From NCBI GenBank assembly GCA_025362235.1, contig JANYGZ010000085.1:1-64000 (forward strand): a stretch of 64,000 nucleotides of DNA. The letters are read 5' to 3'. Source of the stretch: Ferruginibacter sp. (GTDB lineage: Bacteria > Bacteroidota > Bacteroidia > Chitinophagales > Chitinophagaceae). The notes below the pieces were generated by a model. That model saw only the letters and a list, made by a program, of their open reading frames with translations, ran no database searches and was not told the origin of the DNA. Position 1 is the first letter of the stretch. Each line of letters starts with the position of its first letter. A program made the position numbers and the translations under genes. Below are positions 24,076-32,829 of the stretch, in pieces.

Positions 24076-26502
24076 ATGAAACACATACTTACCATTGCCT
24101 GCCTGTTTTTTTGCCTGTTTCAATTACAGGCCCAAACAAAAAAACAAGCTGAAAAAAACCGGGTCACTTTACCCAACGGATGGAGCCTTACACCAGCAGG
24201 TAAAAGCCTGCCGCTTGGCGACCTTCCTTTAAATATTGCTATTTCTTATACAAAAAAATTGATTGCAGTTACCAATAATGGCCAGAGTACCCAGAGCATT
24301 CAACTGATTGACCCTAAAAATGATATCATACTGGATAATGTGGTAATACCAAAAAGCTGGTATGGATTAAGGTTCAGCAAGGATGAAAAATATTTGTATG
24401 CAAGCGGCGGCAATGATAACTGGATATTGAAATACGCAATAGTAGATAATAAACTGGTATTAAAAGACAGTATAAGTCTTGGTGCAAAATGGCCTGTAAA
24501 AATTTCACCTGCCGGGCTGGATATTGATGATACAAAACAAACAATGTATGTGGTAACAAAAGAGAATAATAGTTTGTATGTAATGGACCTGGCAGCAAAA
24601 AAAATAAAGTCAATATTACCATTGGGTGCAGAAGCATTTACCTGCATGTTATCACCAGATAAAAAAGAACTATACATTTCGCTTTGGGGTGACGATAAGA
24701 TTCTTGTTTACAATACTGCCCAGCATAAAATGGTTGATTCCATTATTGTCGGCGACAACCCCAACGAAATATGCTTAAGTAAAAATGGTAATTATTTATT
24801 TGTTGCCAACGCTAATGACAACAGTGTTTCTGTTATTGATATTAAACAGCGGAAAGTACTTGAAACATTAAACGCAGCACTGTATCCCAATTCAATACCT
24901 GGTTCTACTACAAATAGCGTTGCACTAAGTACGGATGAAAAAACAATGTATATCGCCAATGCCGATAATAATTGCCTGGCAGTATTTGATGTAAGCAAAC
25001 CGGGCAGCAGTAAGAGCAAAGGGTTTATACCTGTAGGCTGGTACCCAACCGTAGTAAGGGTTATAGCCAATAAAATATTTGTTGCCAATGGAAAAGGTTT
25101 TACTTCCATGGCCAATCCCTATGGCCCCAACCCAATAGACGATCATGAAAAAATTTCCTACCATCAGGGTGATCCTCAACAAACGGTGCAATATATCGGG
25201 GGGTTATTTAAAGGTACACTCAGCATTATAAATACCCCAACAGAAAAACAATTGAGCGATTATTCACAATTGGTTTTTAAAAATACTCCCTATAATAAAA
25301 ACGATGAGTTATTGTCAAAAGGCGAAGCCGGCAACCCTATCCCCATGAAAATTGGCGATGCTTCTCCCATCAAACATGTGTTCTATATCATTAAAGAAAA
25401 CAGGACCTACGACCAGGTGATGGGTGATATGCCTGAAGGCAATGGCGATACCAGCCTTTGTTTATTTGGAGAAAAAATTACGCCCAACCTGCATGCCATT
25501 GCAAGAGAATTTGTATTGCTGGATAATTTTTATGTAGATGCAGAAGTAAGCGCTGACGGCCATAACTGGAGCATGGGTGGCTATGCCAATGATTATCTTG
25601 AAAAGACATGGCCCACAAGCTATGGCGGCCGTGGAGGCAGCTACGATGCAGAAGGCAACCGTGCTATCGCCAATAACAAAGGAGGTTTTATCTGGGATCA
25701 TTGCGCAAGGGCCGGCATAAGCTACAGGACTTATGGCGAGTTTGCGGATGATTACAAACCAAATATTCCTGTGTTGAAAAATCATTTCTGCAGTTACTAT
25801 ACCAGCTGGGATCAAACCGTTCGTGATACAACAAGGGTGGGACAATGGAAACGTGACTTTGATTCGCTGCTGGCAATAAACGCATTGCCGCAGTTGAGTA
25901 CCTTACGCATTATCAACGATCATACAGAAGGGTTAAGCAAAGGAAGGCCAACACCTTTTGCACATTGTGCAGATAATGATTTGGCAGTCGGAATGTTTAT
26001 AGATTATTTAAGCAAAAGCCCAGTGTGGAAAGAAAGTGTAGTATTTGTATTGGAAGATGATGCACAGGATGGACCAGACCATGTAGATGCACACCGCAGC
26101 CCTGCCTATATTGCCGGAGGTTTTGTAAAAAGAAAATTTGTCGATCATACCATGTACTCAACAACTTCTATGTTGCGAACAATAGAATTAATATTGGGCA
26201 TGGCGCCCATGAGCCAGTACGATGCAGCAGCAACCACTATGTGGCGGTGCTTTCAGCCAACTGCTGATTTAAGTCCATTCAATGCAAAACCTTTACAGTG
26301 GGATATCAACGAGAAAAATACAGTAAAAAATGCATGGCAGCGTAAAAGTGAAACTTTTGATTTTACAAAAGAAGACCGTATACCCGACAGGGAGTTTACA
26401 GAAGTAATATGGAAAGCGGTGAAAGGCGAAAACGCCATTGTACCTTCGCCAAAACGGGCCGCATTTGTAAAGACGGTTGATATAAAAGATGGGGATGATT
26501 GA
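24076..26502 (+). CDS. Exported YncE-type beta-propeller fused to a phosphoesterase domain
   Basis: A signal peptide (LTIACLFFCLFQLQAQ) leads into a seven-bladed propeller of YVTN type (residues 30-370), with blades such as ELYISLWGDDKILVYNT and NYLFVANANDNSVSVIDIK. Residues 430-800 form an alkaline-phosphatase-superfamily phosphoesterase: VFYIIKENRTYDQVMGDM holds the metal and nucleophile region, followed by NFYVDAEVSADGHNWSMGGY and EDDAQDGPDHVDAHRSP with further metal ligands. Proteins with this layout are phospholipase C or acid-phosphatase-like enzymes acting outside the cytoplasm. It is monocistronic, flanked by long intergenic regions. The substrate is not defined by the sequence. Confidence 0.85.
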   Translation: MKHILTIACLFFCLFQLQAQTKKQAEKNRVTLPNGWSLTPAGKSLPLGDLPLNIAISYTKKLIAVTNNGQSTQSIQLIDPKNDIILDNVVIPKSWYGLRFSKDEKYLYASGGNDNWILKYAIVDNKLVLKDSISLGAKWPVKISPAGLDIDDTKQTMYVVTKENNSLYVMDLAAKKIKSILPLGAEAFTCMLSPDKKELYISLWGDDKILVYNTAQHKMVDSIIVGDNPNEICLSKNGNYLFVANANDNSVSVIDIKQRKVLETLNAALYPNSIPGSTTNSVALSTDEKTMYIANADNNCLAVFDVSKPGSSKSKGFIPVGWYPTVVRVIANKIFVANGKGFTSMANPYGPNPIDDHEKISYHQGDPQQTVQYIGGLFKGTLSIINTPTEKQLSDYSQLVFKNTPYNKNDELLSKGEAGNPIPMKIGDASPIKHVFYIIKENRTYDQVMGDMPEGNGDTSLCLFGEKITPNLHAIAREFVLLDNFYVDAEVSADGHNWSMGGYANDYLEKTWPTSYGGRGGSYDAEGNRAIANNKGGFIWDHCARAGISYRTYGEFADDYKPNIPVLKNHFCSYYTSWDQTVRDTTRVGQWKRDFDSLLAINALPQLSTLRIINDHTEGLSKGRPTPFAHCADNDLAVGMFIDYLSKSPVWKESVVFVLEDDAQDGPDHVDAHRSPAYIAGGFVKRKFVDHTMYSTTSMLRTIELILGMAPMSQYDAAATTMWRCFQPTADLSPFNAKPLQWDINEKNTVKNAWQRKSETFDFTKEDRIPDREFTEVIWKAVKGENAIVPSPKRAAFVKTVDIKDGDD

Positions 26503-26667
26503 TACCTGTCAAACATATAAACTGGTGGAAAGAAAAGACTATTTTATCTTTATAAAAAGTATCCTTAATATAAAAAAACTGATAGGATAATAAAGATTAA
26601 CCGCATACTCTTTACGGCCTCATAAAAAAAGCGTTAAGAAAATTTGAATGATTGTCGTTAAGAAATG

Positions 26668-26687
26668 AATCCGATAGCTATCGGATT
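26668..26687. repeat. Perfect 20-bp palindrome
   Basis: Centre ATCCGATAGCTATCGGAT. It belongs to the CCGAT...ATCGG family of short palindromes also seen at 57247-57260 and in the degenerate tRNA at 59829-59893. Confidence 0.8.
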
Positions 26688-26817
26688 GATATTACAAATG
26701 TTTGGCTTTACTATTAGCCCGTAAGTCGCACAAAAACTGGGGTACATTTTTTTGTTTGAGCCAATTTCATTTTAGACAAACATTCAAATTTTTGGCTTTA
26801 AATCAGCTTACATCCTT

Positions 26818-26860
26818 TTTCCTTCTCTGCAGGAGAAGGTGGCCGCGATAGCGGTCGGAT
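26818..26860. repeat. REP-like element with two stem-loops
   Basis: CCTTCTC-TGCAG-GAGAAGG is followed by GGCCGC-GATA-GCGGTC and GGATGAGGCC. This is the layout of common REP sequences. Confidence 0.65.
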
Positions 26861-26878
26861 GAGGCCAGCCTTGATTTT

Positions 26879-26915
26879 TTTTGTTTCTTTTTTTTATCAA
26901 AAAAAAAGAAAACAG
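26879..26915. repeat. Hairpin of T and A runs
   Basis: TTGTTTCTTTTTTTT is followed after ATC by AAAAAAAAAGAAAAC, forming a long A-T stem; it could act as a bidirectional terminator. Confidence 0.5.
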
Positions 26916-26984
26916 ACACTAACATAAGCAGGGGGAGGCTTTGCAGCTTAAATTAATTATTCTACTAATGAAATATAAATATTC

Positions 26985-27022
26985 CTGACTCCTCTCCGAG
27001 GGAGATGGGTTGGGGCGAGGTT
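26985..27022. repeat. Palindromic repeat upstream of the cupin gene
   Basis: CTCCTCTCCGAGGGAGATGG with GGGGCGAGG. It is the reverse orientation of the family found inside the two copper genes (16793-16830, 19341-19374). Confidence 0.65.
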
Positions 27023-27034
27023 AAAATTAAAAAC

Positions 27035-27378
27035 ATGACAACAAAAATATTTACAGAAGCAAAAGCGTATAACCCACCCGGGCATCATAGTATGGTAGCT
27101 TTAAAACTGCACGATAAGGAACTGAGCGGCACAGAAAAATTCTGGATGGGCCTCTCACATTTTCTTCCCAACGGTGGTGCTGAATGGGCTTATGAAGATA
27201 GCCCTACTGAAAAAATTTATTTTGTTATGGAAGGTGAAGTAACAGTAAATACAAAAACAGAAACAATTATTTTAAAAAATACGACAGCATACACATCAAA
27301 CCTTTTGAAGGAAGGGAAATGATTAACAACAGTAACCTTCCTTCAACAGTTCTTGTAACCATTACTTATCCTGATTAA
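27035..27378 (+). pseudogene. Cupin-fold protein, frameshifted
   Basis: From the ATG at 27035 (MTTKIFTEAKAYNPPGHH) the frame encodes a single-domain cupin: HSMVALKLHDKELSG, then EWAYEDSPTEKIYFVMEGEVTVNTKTE. After the run of six A at 27273-27278 the reading continues as nonsense (YTSNLLKEGK, stop). The next frame supplies the missing cupin end, DSIHIKPFEGREMINNSNL, to a stop at 27376-27378. One additional A would restore about 115 residues. It is a one-base deletion or a sequencing slip. It is the first gene of the putative glycoside-catabolic cluster, 10 bp before the SDR gene. Small cupins in such clusters are often isomerases or binding proteins; the role here is not defined. Confidence 0.75.
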
Positions 27379-27388
27379 AATAATATTT

Positions 27389-28168
27389 ATGGCAAGTGAT
27401 TCAATAAAAAATTTATTCAGCCTCGAAGGAAAAGTAGCCATTATCACAGGCGGTGCCAGCGTATTGGGAGTTGGGCTGGCAGAAGCATTGGCAAGTTATG
27501 GCTGCGATATTGTACTAACGGGGCGAACCATTGAAACATTAGAGGAAGCGGTTAAAAAAGTAGAGGCCATTGGCAAAAAAGCTTTGGCTGTAAAATGTGA
27601 TGTTACCAGTGAAGCAGATAATAATGAAGTGGTTCGTCAAACCATGGAAAAATTTGGCCGCATTGATATTCTATTAACAGTAGCCGGTGTTGCTAAAAGA
27701 GCACCTGCTGAAAATTTTGCGGTAGAAGATTTTGATTTGGTGATGAATATTAATGTAAAGGGAACTTTTTTGGCCTGCAAAGCCGTAAGCAAAGTAATGA
27801 TTAAACAGGGCTTTGGAAAAATAATCACCATCTCTTCAGTTCGTGGTTTTGCTGGCCACCCTGGCGGTTACGCAGCGTATGGTACCAGCAAAGGAGCCAT
27901 CAGTTTATTGACCAAACAATTAGCAACCGAGTGGGCAAAATACAATATCAATGTAAACTGTATAGCACCCTCCATTTTCTGGACACCACTCACCAAAGAA
28001 GTATTGGAAGATGAAAAATTAAAACAGATTTTCCTATCACGAATTCCTTTAGGCAGGGCTACAGTAGTGGAAGACATGATTGGAGCCACTATCTATTTTG
28101 CATCGCCTGCATCGAATTTTATTACAGGGCAAATTTTATATGTTGATGGTGGTTGCACAGCGGGATAA
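27389..28168 (+). CDS. Short-chain dehydrogenase/reductase
   Basis: Classical SDR features are present: a cofactor-binding glycine motif TGGASVLGVG (residues 20-29), VAG in LLTVAGVAKR, the catalytic serine at 149-150 in ITISSVRG, and Y164-x3-K168 in YAAYGTSK. The end FASPASNFITGQILYVDGGCTAG is also typical. At 259 residues it is full length and intact. The basic residue pair needed to predict NAD or NADP preference is not decisive (TGR after the second strand suggests NADP may be accepted). It lies within the cluster of cupin, cyclase, MFS, DUF6379, TIM-barrel and GMC genes, and may reduce or oxidise a keto-sugar or a released aglycone. Confidence 0.88.
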   Translation: MASDSIKNLFSLEGKVAIITGGASVLGVGLAEALASYGCDIVLTGRTIETLEEAVKKVEAIGKKALAVKCDVTSEADNNEVVRQTMEKFGRIDILLTVAGVAKRAPAENFAVEDFDLVMNINVKGTFLACKAVSKVMIKQGFGKIITISSVRGFAGHPGGYAAYGTSKGAISLLTKQLATEWAKYNINVNCIAPSIFWTPLTKEVLEDEKLKQIFLSRIPLGRATVVEDMIGATIYFASPASNFITGQILYVDGGCTAG

Positions 28169-28205
28169 AAAGCCTCCCTAAATCTCCCGAAGAAATCGGG
28201 AGACT
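28166..28205. repeat. CCTCCCTAAATC palindromic element
   Basis: CCTCCCTAAATC leads into the stem-loop CTCCCGAAGAAATCGGGAG and then ACTTTAAAAAG. It has the same layout as the left end of the MITE-like element at 50575-50728 and overlaps the SDR stop. Confidence 0.7.
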
Positions 28206-28264
28206 TTAAAAAGCGAGTAAATAAATACTAAAAATAAAATGCATTATATAAGGGAAAGAAAGTA

Positions 28265-28663
28265 TTGATAGACCTCAGCCATCCATTTGGAAACGGTGCT
28301 CCACTATGGCCTTATTTTGAAGATGTAAAAATTGAGCGGATGCACTACTTCGCAAAGTCGGGTGTATTGTCGCAAAAAGTTACTACTGTTATGCACTGCA
28401 CCACGCATACAGATGCGCCCGGGCATGTGGTACAGCGTGCGCCTTACACACATGAAGCACCGTTGGATAGTTATTATGGCACAGCAGTAATTGTTGATAT
28501 CCCCAAAAAGAAATGGGAACTGATTACTGCAGAAGATTTAGAAAATGCAACACCCAAAATAGAACCCGGTGACATCGTTATTATCCACACCGGCTGGAAC
28601 AAATTCTGGGGCGATAATGAAAAATATTTCTGTGAACCTCCTGAGGAGCATTATTATGGGTAA
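28265..28663 (+). pseudogene. Cyclase-family (kynurenine formamidase-like) protein, truncated
   Basis: The frame begins IDLSHPFGNGAPLWP and contains the metal-site region THTDAPGHVV, both typical of the cyclase family (metal-dependent hydrolases such as kynurenine formamidase). It also has DIVIIHTGWNKFWG. It stops at HYYG after 132 residues, about half the family length, with the second half of the fold missing. Six bases later, a fragment of an MFS transporter begins without its N-terminal two-thirds. This looks like one deletion that removed the end of this gene and the start of the next. In an intact cluster it could open a lactone or hydrolyse an amide or ester bond. Confidence 0.75.
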
Positions 28664-28668
28664 CAAGA

Positions 28669-29075
28669 TTGTGCTTGTTCTCCTACAGCGCTGTGTCTGG
28701 TTCTGTGCCGCTGATTATTTTTGGAATTATTTTACACGGAGCTTGCTGGGATTTCTTTTTTACGGCAGGTGAAATATATACAGACCGTAAAGCAGGCCCG
28801 GCCATTAAAGCAAGGGCACAGGGATTGTATAAAGTATTTTCTCAAGGTGTGGGTTGGGCAATTGGCGGCTTTATAGCGGGAAGCATTTACAACAACACCA
28901 TTACAAAACAGGGTGTAGCCTCATTGCCGCAATGGCAAATATTCTGGTTGTATCTGCTGGAGTTGCTTTTGTTGTAGGATTGATTTTCCTTTTCTTTTTT
29001 AAGGATAAATTTTTAACCGGGAATTCAGCATCAATTACTGAAACAGTTGATAAATCAATAGTAGCGGAAAACTAG
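28669..29075 (+). pseudogene. C-terminal remnant of an MFS transporter (nucleoside:H+ symporter type)
   Basis: The remnant carries the last membrane segments of an MFS protein: IIFGIILHGACWDFFFTAGEIYTDRKA, seen at 28710-28790, then KARAQGLYKVFSQGVGWAIGGFIAGSI. The HGACWDFFF...GEIY pattern is typical of the NHS group. Around 28950 the frame breaks: one extra T restores GVAFVVGLIFLFFFKD and the natural end at 29075. It lacks a start codon and perhaps 300 residues. It was probably the sugar or glycoside importer of this cluster. Confidence 0.72.
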
Positions 29076-29168
29076 CATAAACTTAATGGGAAAATGGAGT
29101 TTGGGCGAACAGTTTGATTTTGCACATTCCCCGTCATTTTTTGCTTAATCAGCAAACCTGTTTCAGGT

Positions 29169-29176
29169 TAATTTTG
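29169..29176 (+). promoter_or_regulatory. Candidate -7 box before the DUF6379 gene
   Basis: TAATTTTG fits TAnnTTTG and lies 68 bp before the ATG at 29244. A TTTG occurs 25 bp upstream, slightly too far for the usual spacing. Confidence 0.3.
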
Positions 29177-29243
29177 TGGTTCTTATTACAGGTTGCATAC
29201 AACATCTATTGCTCATTTTACAATAATCAATTAAAATAAAATC

Positions 29244-29651
29244 ATGGGTCCTCTTGATAAAAACATCCTAAAAGACGATGCATTGAAAGCAACAGCATCC
29301 GGCTTTAACTTAAAGGTCCGTTCTCATTGGTACAGGTCTTTACCGCTTTCTTCACTGGGGAATTTACAGGTAAAAATTAATGGCTTAACCATTCCGCATA
29401 CACAAATAAAAATTGAACTCGATGGAGCAATCTATAGTATGGAGCAGGTAGCATCCTTATACAAAACATGGTGGTTTGTGCTGGATCCTTTGGCGCTGCA
29501 TATTACAGAAAATAACCTGCAGCTGAAGAAAGGCAATCAATACAACATCGAAGTTGAAATGGGTTTATTGATACCTTATGTGTTAACAGGCAAAGAAGAA
29601 AAACCATTGCTCGCTGCAAGTATAGTATCAAAAAATTTAACCTGTAATTAA
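29244..29651 (+). CDS. DUF6379 protein, likely beta subunit of a C-glycoside deglycosidase
   Basis: The 135-residue protein is a compact beta-rich domain with landmarks LKVRSHWYRSLPLSSL, ITENNLQLKKGNQYNIEVEM and the end of the fold IPYVLTG. This pattern is that of the DUF6379 family, which forms the beta subunit of bacterial C-glycoside deglycosidases (for example the DgpB/CarB type). The next gene, starting 1 bp after its stop, is the TIM-barrel partner that would be the alpha subunit, exactly as in characterised pairs. It is cytosolic. The gene pair is intact although the surrounding genes are damaged. Family assignment is from memory of sequence character and context. Confidence 0.7.
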   Translation: MGPLDKNILKDDALKATASGFNLKVRSHWYRSLPLSSLGNLQVKINGLTIPHTQIKIELDGAIYSMEQVASLYKTWWFVLDPLALHITENNLQLKKGNQYNIEVEMGLLIPYVLTGKEEKPLLAASIVSKNLTCN

Positions 29652-29652
29652 A

Positions 29653-30660
29653 ATGGAAAATTCAACCACCACAAAAGTAAATGGCCCTGTAATGGGTACA
29701 ACTTTATATGCATTTACATTAGACTGGTTATCGGGAAAATACACATTGGAAACGATGCTTGCCGAAGTAGCAAAACGCAGACTTTGTAATGCAGTTGAAG
29801 TAATCGGGTTTCAAAGCATCAAGGGTTTTCCCGAAGTTTCCAATGCTTTTGTGAAAGATTTTAGGAACTGGATGGATAAATACGAACTGGTACCTTTCAG
29901 CGTTGCAGTACATGCAGATGTGGCCATTCGCAATGGCGAAAAATTAAGTATTGACGAAACGGTGGAGTATGTTGCCAGGCAAATTGAAATAGCTTCTAAA
30001 CTTGGGTTTAGTGTAGTACGTTCGCAGATGACTGCAAAAGCGCCGGTGATGCGTAAGCTTCTTCCTTATGCTGAAAAATTTAAAATAAAAGCCGGTAAAG
30101 AATTGCACAGTCCTTACACATTGGTACATCCGGAAGTAATAGCGCTGCGTGAATTATATGAAGAACTGCAGACACCTTATCTTGGTTTTGTTCCCGATTT
30201 TGGTAATTCCATGCGTGCTATTCCAAAAGGCATGCTGGATAGTTTTAGAAAAGATGGCATGACCGAACCTTTAATTGAACTGATACAAAAAATATGGCTG
30301 AACGATTTTCCTACGCATGAAAAATATGCGCAGCTGCAACAGGAAGGCTTAGCATTAGGGGGCACACCTGCCCAGCTTGGAAGATTGAATATGGTGCTAA
30401 GTTTGTTTAGCCGGCAAAAACCTGAAGAGTGGCTGGAAGTAATGCCGCAAATTGTACATATACATGGCAAATTTTATAGTATGGAAAATGGTGAAGAGCC
30501 GTCTATTGATTATCCTGCACTGATGAAAGTATTTAAACAGGGTGGCTACAATGGATATATTTCAAGCGAATGGGAAGGGCATTTATTTACCGATGAAGTT
30601 TCGGGTTTTGATATAGTAAAAGAGCACCAGGAATTTTGTACACGGTTGTTGGCAGAATAA
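29653..30660 (+). CDS. Sugar phosphate isomerase/epimerase-like TIM barrel, likely C-glycoside deglycosidase alpha subunit or 3-keto-glycoside lyase
   Basis: It is a xylose-isomerase-like TIM barrel of 335 residues with a plausible metal site: E150 in GKELHSP, D182 in VPDFGNS, H271 in HIHGKF and E306/E308 in SEWEGH. This order matches the alpha subunit of C-glycoside deglycosidases, which eliminate the aglycone from 3-keto-C-glycosides using a Mn-type ion. Related 3-keto-glycoside lyases in Bacteroides act on ordinary glycosides. The beta-subunit gene ends 1 bp upstream, and a pyranose-oxidase-like GMC gene that would make the 3-keto substrate follows after 95 bp. No export signal is seen. 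Confidence 0.8.
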   Translation: MENSTTTKVNGPVMGTTLYAFTLDWLSGKYTLETMLAEVAKRRLCNAVEVIGFQSIKGFPEVSNAFVKDFRNWMDKYELVPFSVAVHADVAIRNGEKLSIDETVEYVARQIEIASKLGFSVVRSQMTAKAPVMRKLLPYAEKFKIKAGKELHSPYTLVHPEVIALRELYEELQTPYLGFVPDFGNSMRAIPKGMLDSFRKDGMTEPLIELIQKIWLNDFPTHEKYAQLQQEGLALGGTPAQLGRLNMVLSLFSRQKPEEWLEVMPQIVHIHGKFYSMENGEEPSIDYPALMKVFKQGGYNGYISSEWEGHLFTDEVSGFDIVKEHQEFCTRLLAE

Positions 30661-30668
30661 TAAAGAAC

Positions 30669-30735
30669 TTACCACAGAGTTTCACAGAGTAAAGAAGCAC
30701 AGAGTACCGCAGAGAAGTTCTTTAAAAACTCTGTG
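30669..30735. repeat. CACAGAG repeat with inverted ends
   Basis: The segment starts ACCACAGAGTTTCACAGAG, continues with AGCACAGAGTACCGCAGAG, and ends AAACTCTGTGGTTAA, so the two ends are inverted copies (CCACAGAGTTT / AAACTCTGTGG). It fills the gap between the TIM-barrel and GMC genes. Confidence 0.7.
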
Positions 30736-30755
30736 GTTAAAAAAATAAAATAAAA

Positions 30756-32316
30756 ATGAATTTGAAACAGACAGAAACAGATGTATTGATTGTTGGCAGC
30801 GGCCCCATCGGCGCTACCTATGCAAGGATGATTAACGACGCATTGCCAAATATAAAAATAACAATGATCGATGTTGGGCCAAGGCTTACAGATGAAGCAG
30901 GCATTCATGTAAAAAATATAGCCGATGAAAAGCAACAGGAAAATGCACAAATAAAATCACAGGGTTCGTATACAAAAGCATACCCCTTGGTTACTGTTGC
31001 AGAAAGGGCCAATGCAGCCAATGCCGGCCAACTAAACCTGGATGTATTGGCAAGGCCGGGCACACATTTGGTTTCTACCACCATGGAAGATTTGAAAAAA
31101 AATGAAATGCCTGCGCTGCACATTCAACCAATGTGGGTGGCATGGGCGCACACTGGACTTGTGCATGCCCAAGACCGGGCAATGATGAAAAGATTCCATT
31201 TATTCCTGAAGATGAATATGAATATGCATTCAGTAAAGCAGAAGAATTATTATGTGTTACCAAAAAGCCTTTGCAGGATGTGCAGAAGGCGTAGCCATTC
31301 AAAATTTGTTGGCCAATGTTATGAATGACAAGCTTTCAGAAGGGCGAAAAGTGCAGCCCATGCCGCTTGCCTGCAAAACAAATGAGGAGGGCGAACGCTA
31401 TTGGGTTGGGCCTGATATTATTTTAGAAAAATTGGCAACTGCTGGTTATAAAGGAATTTTTGAGTTACGTTCTGAAACAATCTGCAGGCAGCTGCTTGTT
31501 GAAGGTGGACACATTACCGGTGCATTGATTGAACATTTACCCACAAAAACTACTGAAGAAATAAAAGCGAAAATAGTTATCGTTGCTGCGGATACATTGC
31601 GCACACCACAAATATTATGGGCATCAGGCATCAGGCCAAAAGCATTCGGGCATTATTTAAATGAACACCCTTTTGTATTTTGTTCTGTAGAACTCAACGA
31701 TGACATGGTAGATAAATCTTTATTGGAAGACTATGAGCCGTCAAAACGTACTGAACCAACGGTAGGCGTTTTCTAGGTCCCTTTTGATGCACCCAATCAT
31801 CCTTTTCACGGGCAGATAATGCACATGGATGCATCACCATTACAAATAGAAACACATGGTAGCCCTAAACATATTGTGGGGCTTGGCTGGGGTTGCAGAA
31901 AAGAAATCCGCTATGAAGATTGCGTTGAATTTTCTGAAACAGAGAAAGGTTTTTTTGGTATGCCTAAAATAAATTTAAAATTCAAATTAACTGATTGGGA
32001 CAAAGAGCAAATTGAAAAAACAAAACTAATACAAAGTAAAGCTGCTGCTGCTTTTGGCAAAGTATTTAAAGAAGGAGAACAAACATTAATACCGCCCGGC
32101 ACTTCATTACATGCGGCGGGTACCGTACGTATGGGAGAAACAAACAATGGTGAATCAGTTTGTGACAGCTATTCAAATGTGTGGGGCTATGATAATTTAT
32201 TTGTGGGTGGCAATGGAGTAATTCCTATGTGTACAACAAGCAACCCTACATTAACAAGTGTGGCAATGGCAGTAAGGGCAAGCAGCAAAATAATTGAAAA
32301 ACTAACTACCACATAA
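30756..32316 (+). pseudogene. Pyranose-oxidase-like GMC oxidoreductase, disrupted by two frameshifts and a nonsense codon
   Basis: Three frames together encode one GMC flavoprotein of about 520 residues. The FAD-binding start is VLIVGSGPIGATYARM, the flavin-attachment region reads GGMGAHWTCACPRPG (the pattern around the FAD-linked His of pyranose 2-oxidases), and the end is NPTLTSVAMAVRASSKI. The frame breaks near 31130 (ATGTGGGT, where ATGGTGGGT would restore PMVGGMG), again near 31290 (GGCGTAGCC, where GGCGGTAGCC restores KAVAIQN), and an in-frame TAG stands at 31774-31776 where TGG would give VFWVPFDAP. Such enzymes oxidise C3 (or C2) of a glycoside, feeding the neighbouring deglycosidase pair. 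As read, the gene cannot make a full protein. Confidence 0.82.
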
Positions 32317-32829
32317 AAGTATTTATAAACTTACACTTTCCCTGACATAACCAATAGGTATGTTTTAGGTAAATTCAAGCACTCCATAATTTTTTTGTGC
32401 TGTTTTTCCGGTTACCTTTTTATTGTTTCCATAACTCTCAATATGATTAATAACCTGCCTTTCTAATAAGGTTCAACAAATTATTTTTCGTTATTGATTT
32501 TTAAAAGCTTTGGAATTTAAGTAATAATTAATTAATATTACTTGGTATACAGACATCCCCTAATACCCCCAGACTCTCCTCATTACCTAAAGAAAATTTA
32601 TATTTTTTGTTTTTCTTACCTGGCAAGCCATAATACTATAGCTAAAGTAATATTCTTTAGTTATGCCAATAATCGATTATTTATATGAATTGATTATGGC
32701 AAATTATGTTTTCAATAATACTAAAAATGGCATGTTCAATAAATGGAAATTTATAAGGAGTAAACCAATTTTACCTTTAGATAAAGCAAAGAAATAATCA
32801 TTACCCATTAAAATTAAAATCTTATAATC
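32317..32829. other. Intergenic region, nothing recognised
   Basis: It is AT-rich, without a convincing frame, RNA gene or strong palindrome. It probably holds the promoter for the 32830-35862 gene pair. Confidence 0.5.

Larger units (their letters stand above)
26503..27034. other. Repeat-rich intergenic region
   Basis: There is no gene here, but four palindromic structures are listed separately: a perfect palindrome at 26668-26687, a REP-like element at 26818-26860, a T/A-run hairpin at 26879-26915 and a GAGAGG-type repeat at 26985-27022. Confidence 0.7.

Noticed and set aside
28265..29075. Reading the cyclase and MFS frames as one fused new protein
   Set aside because: The cyclase frame has a stop before the MFS part starts and the MFS part has its own frame break, so a deletion scar is the simpler view.
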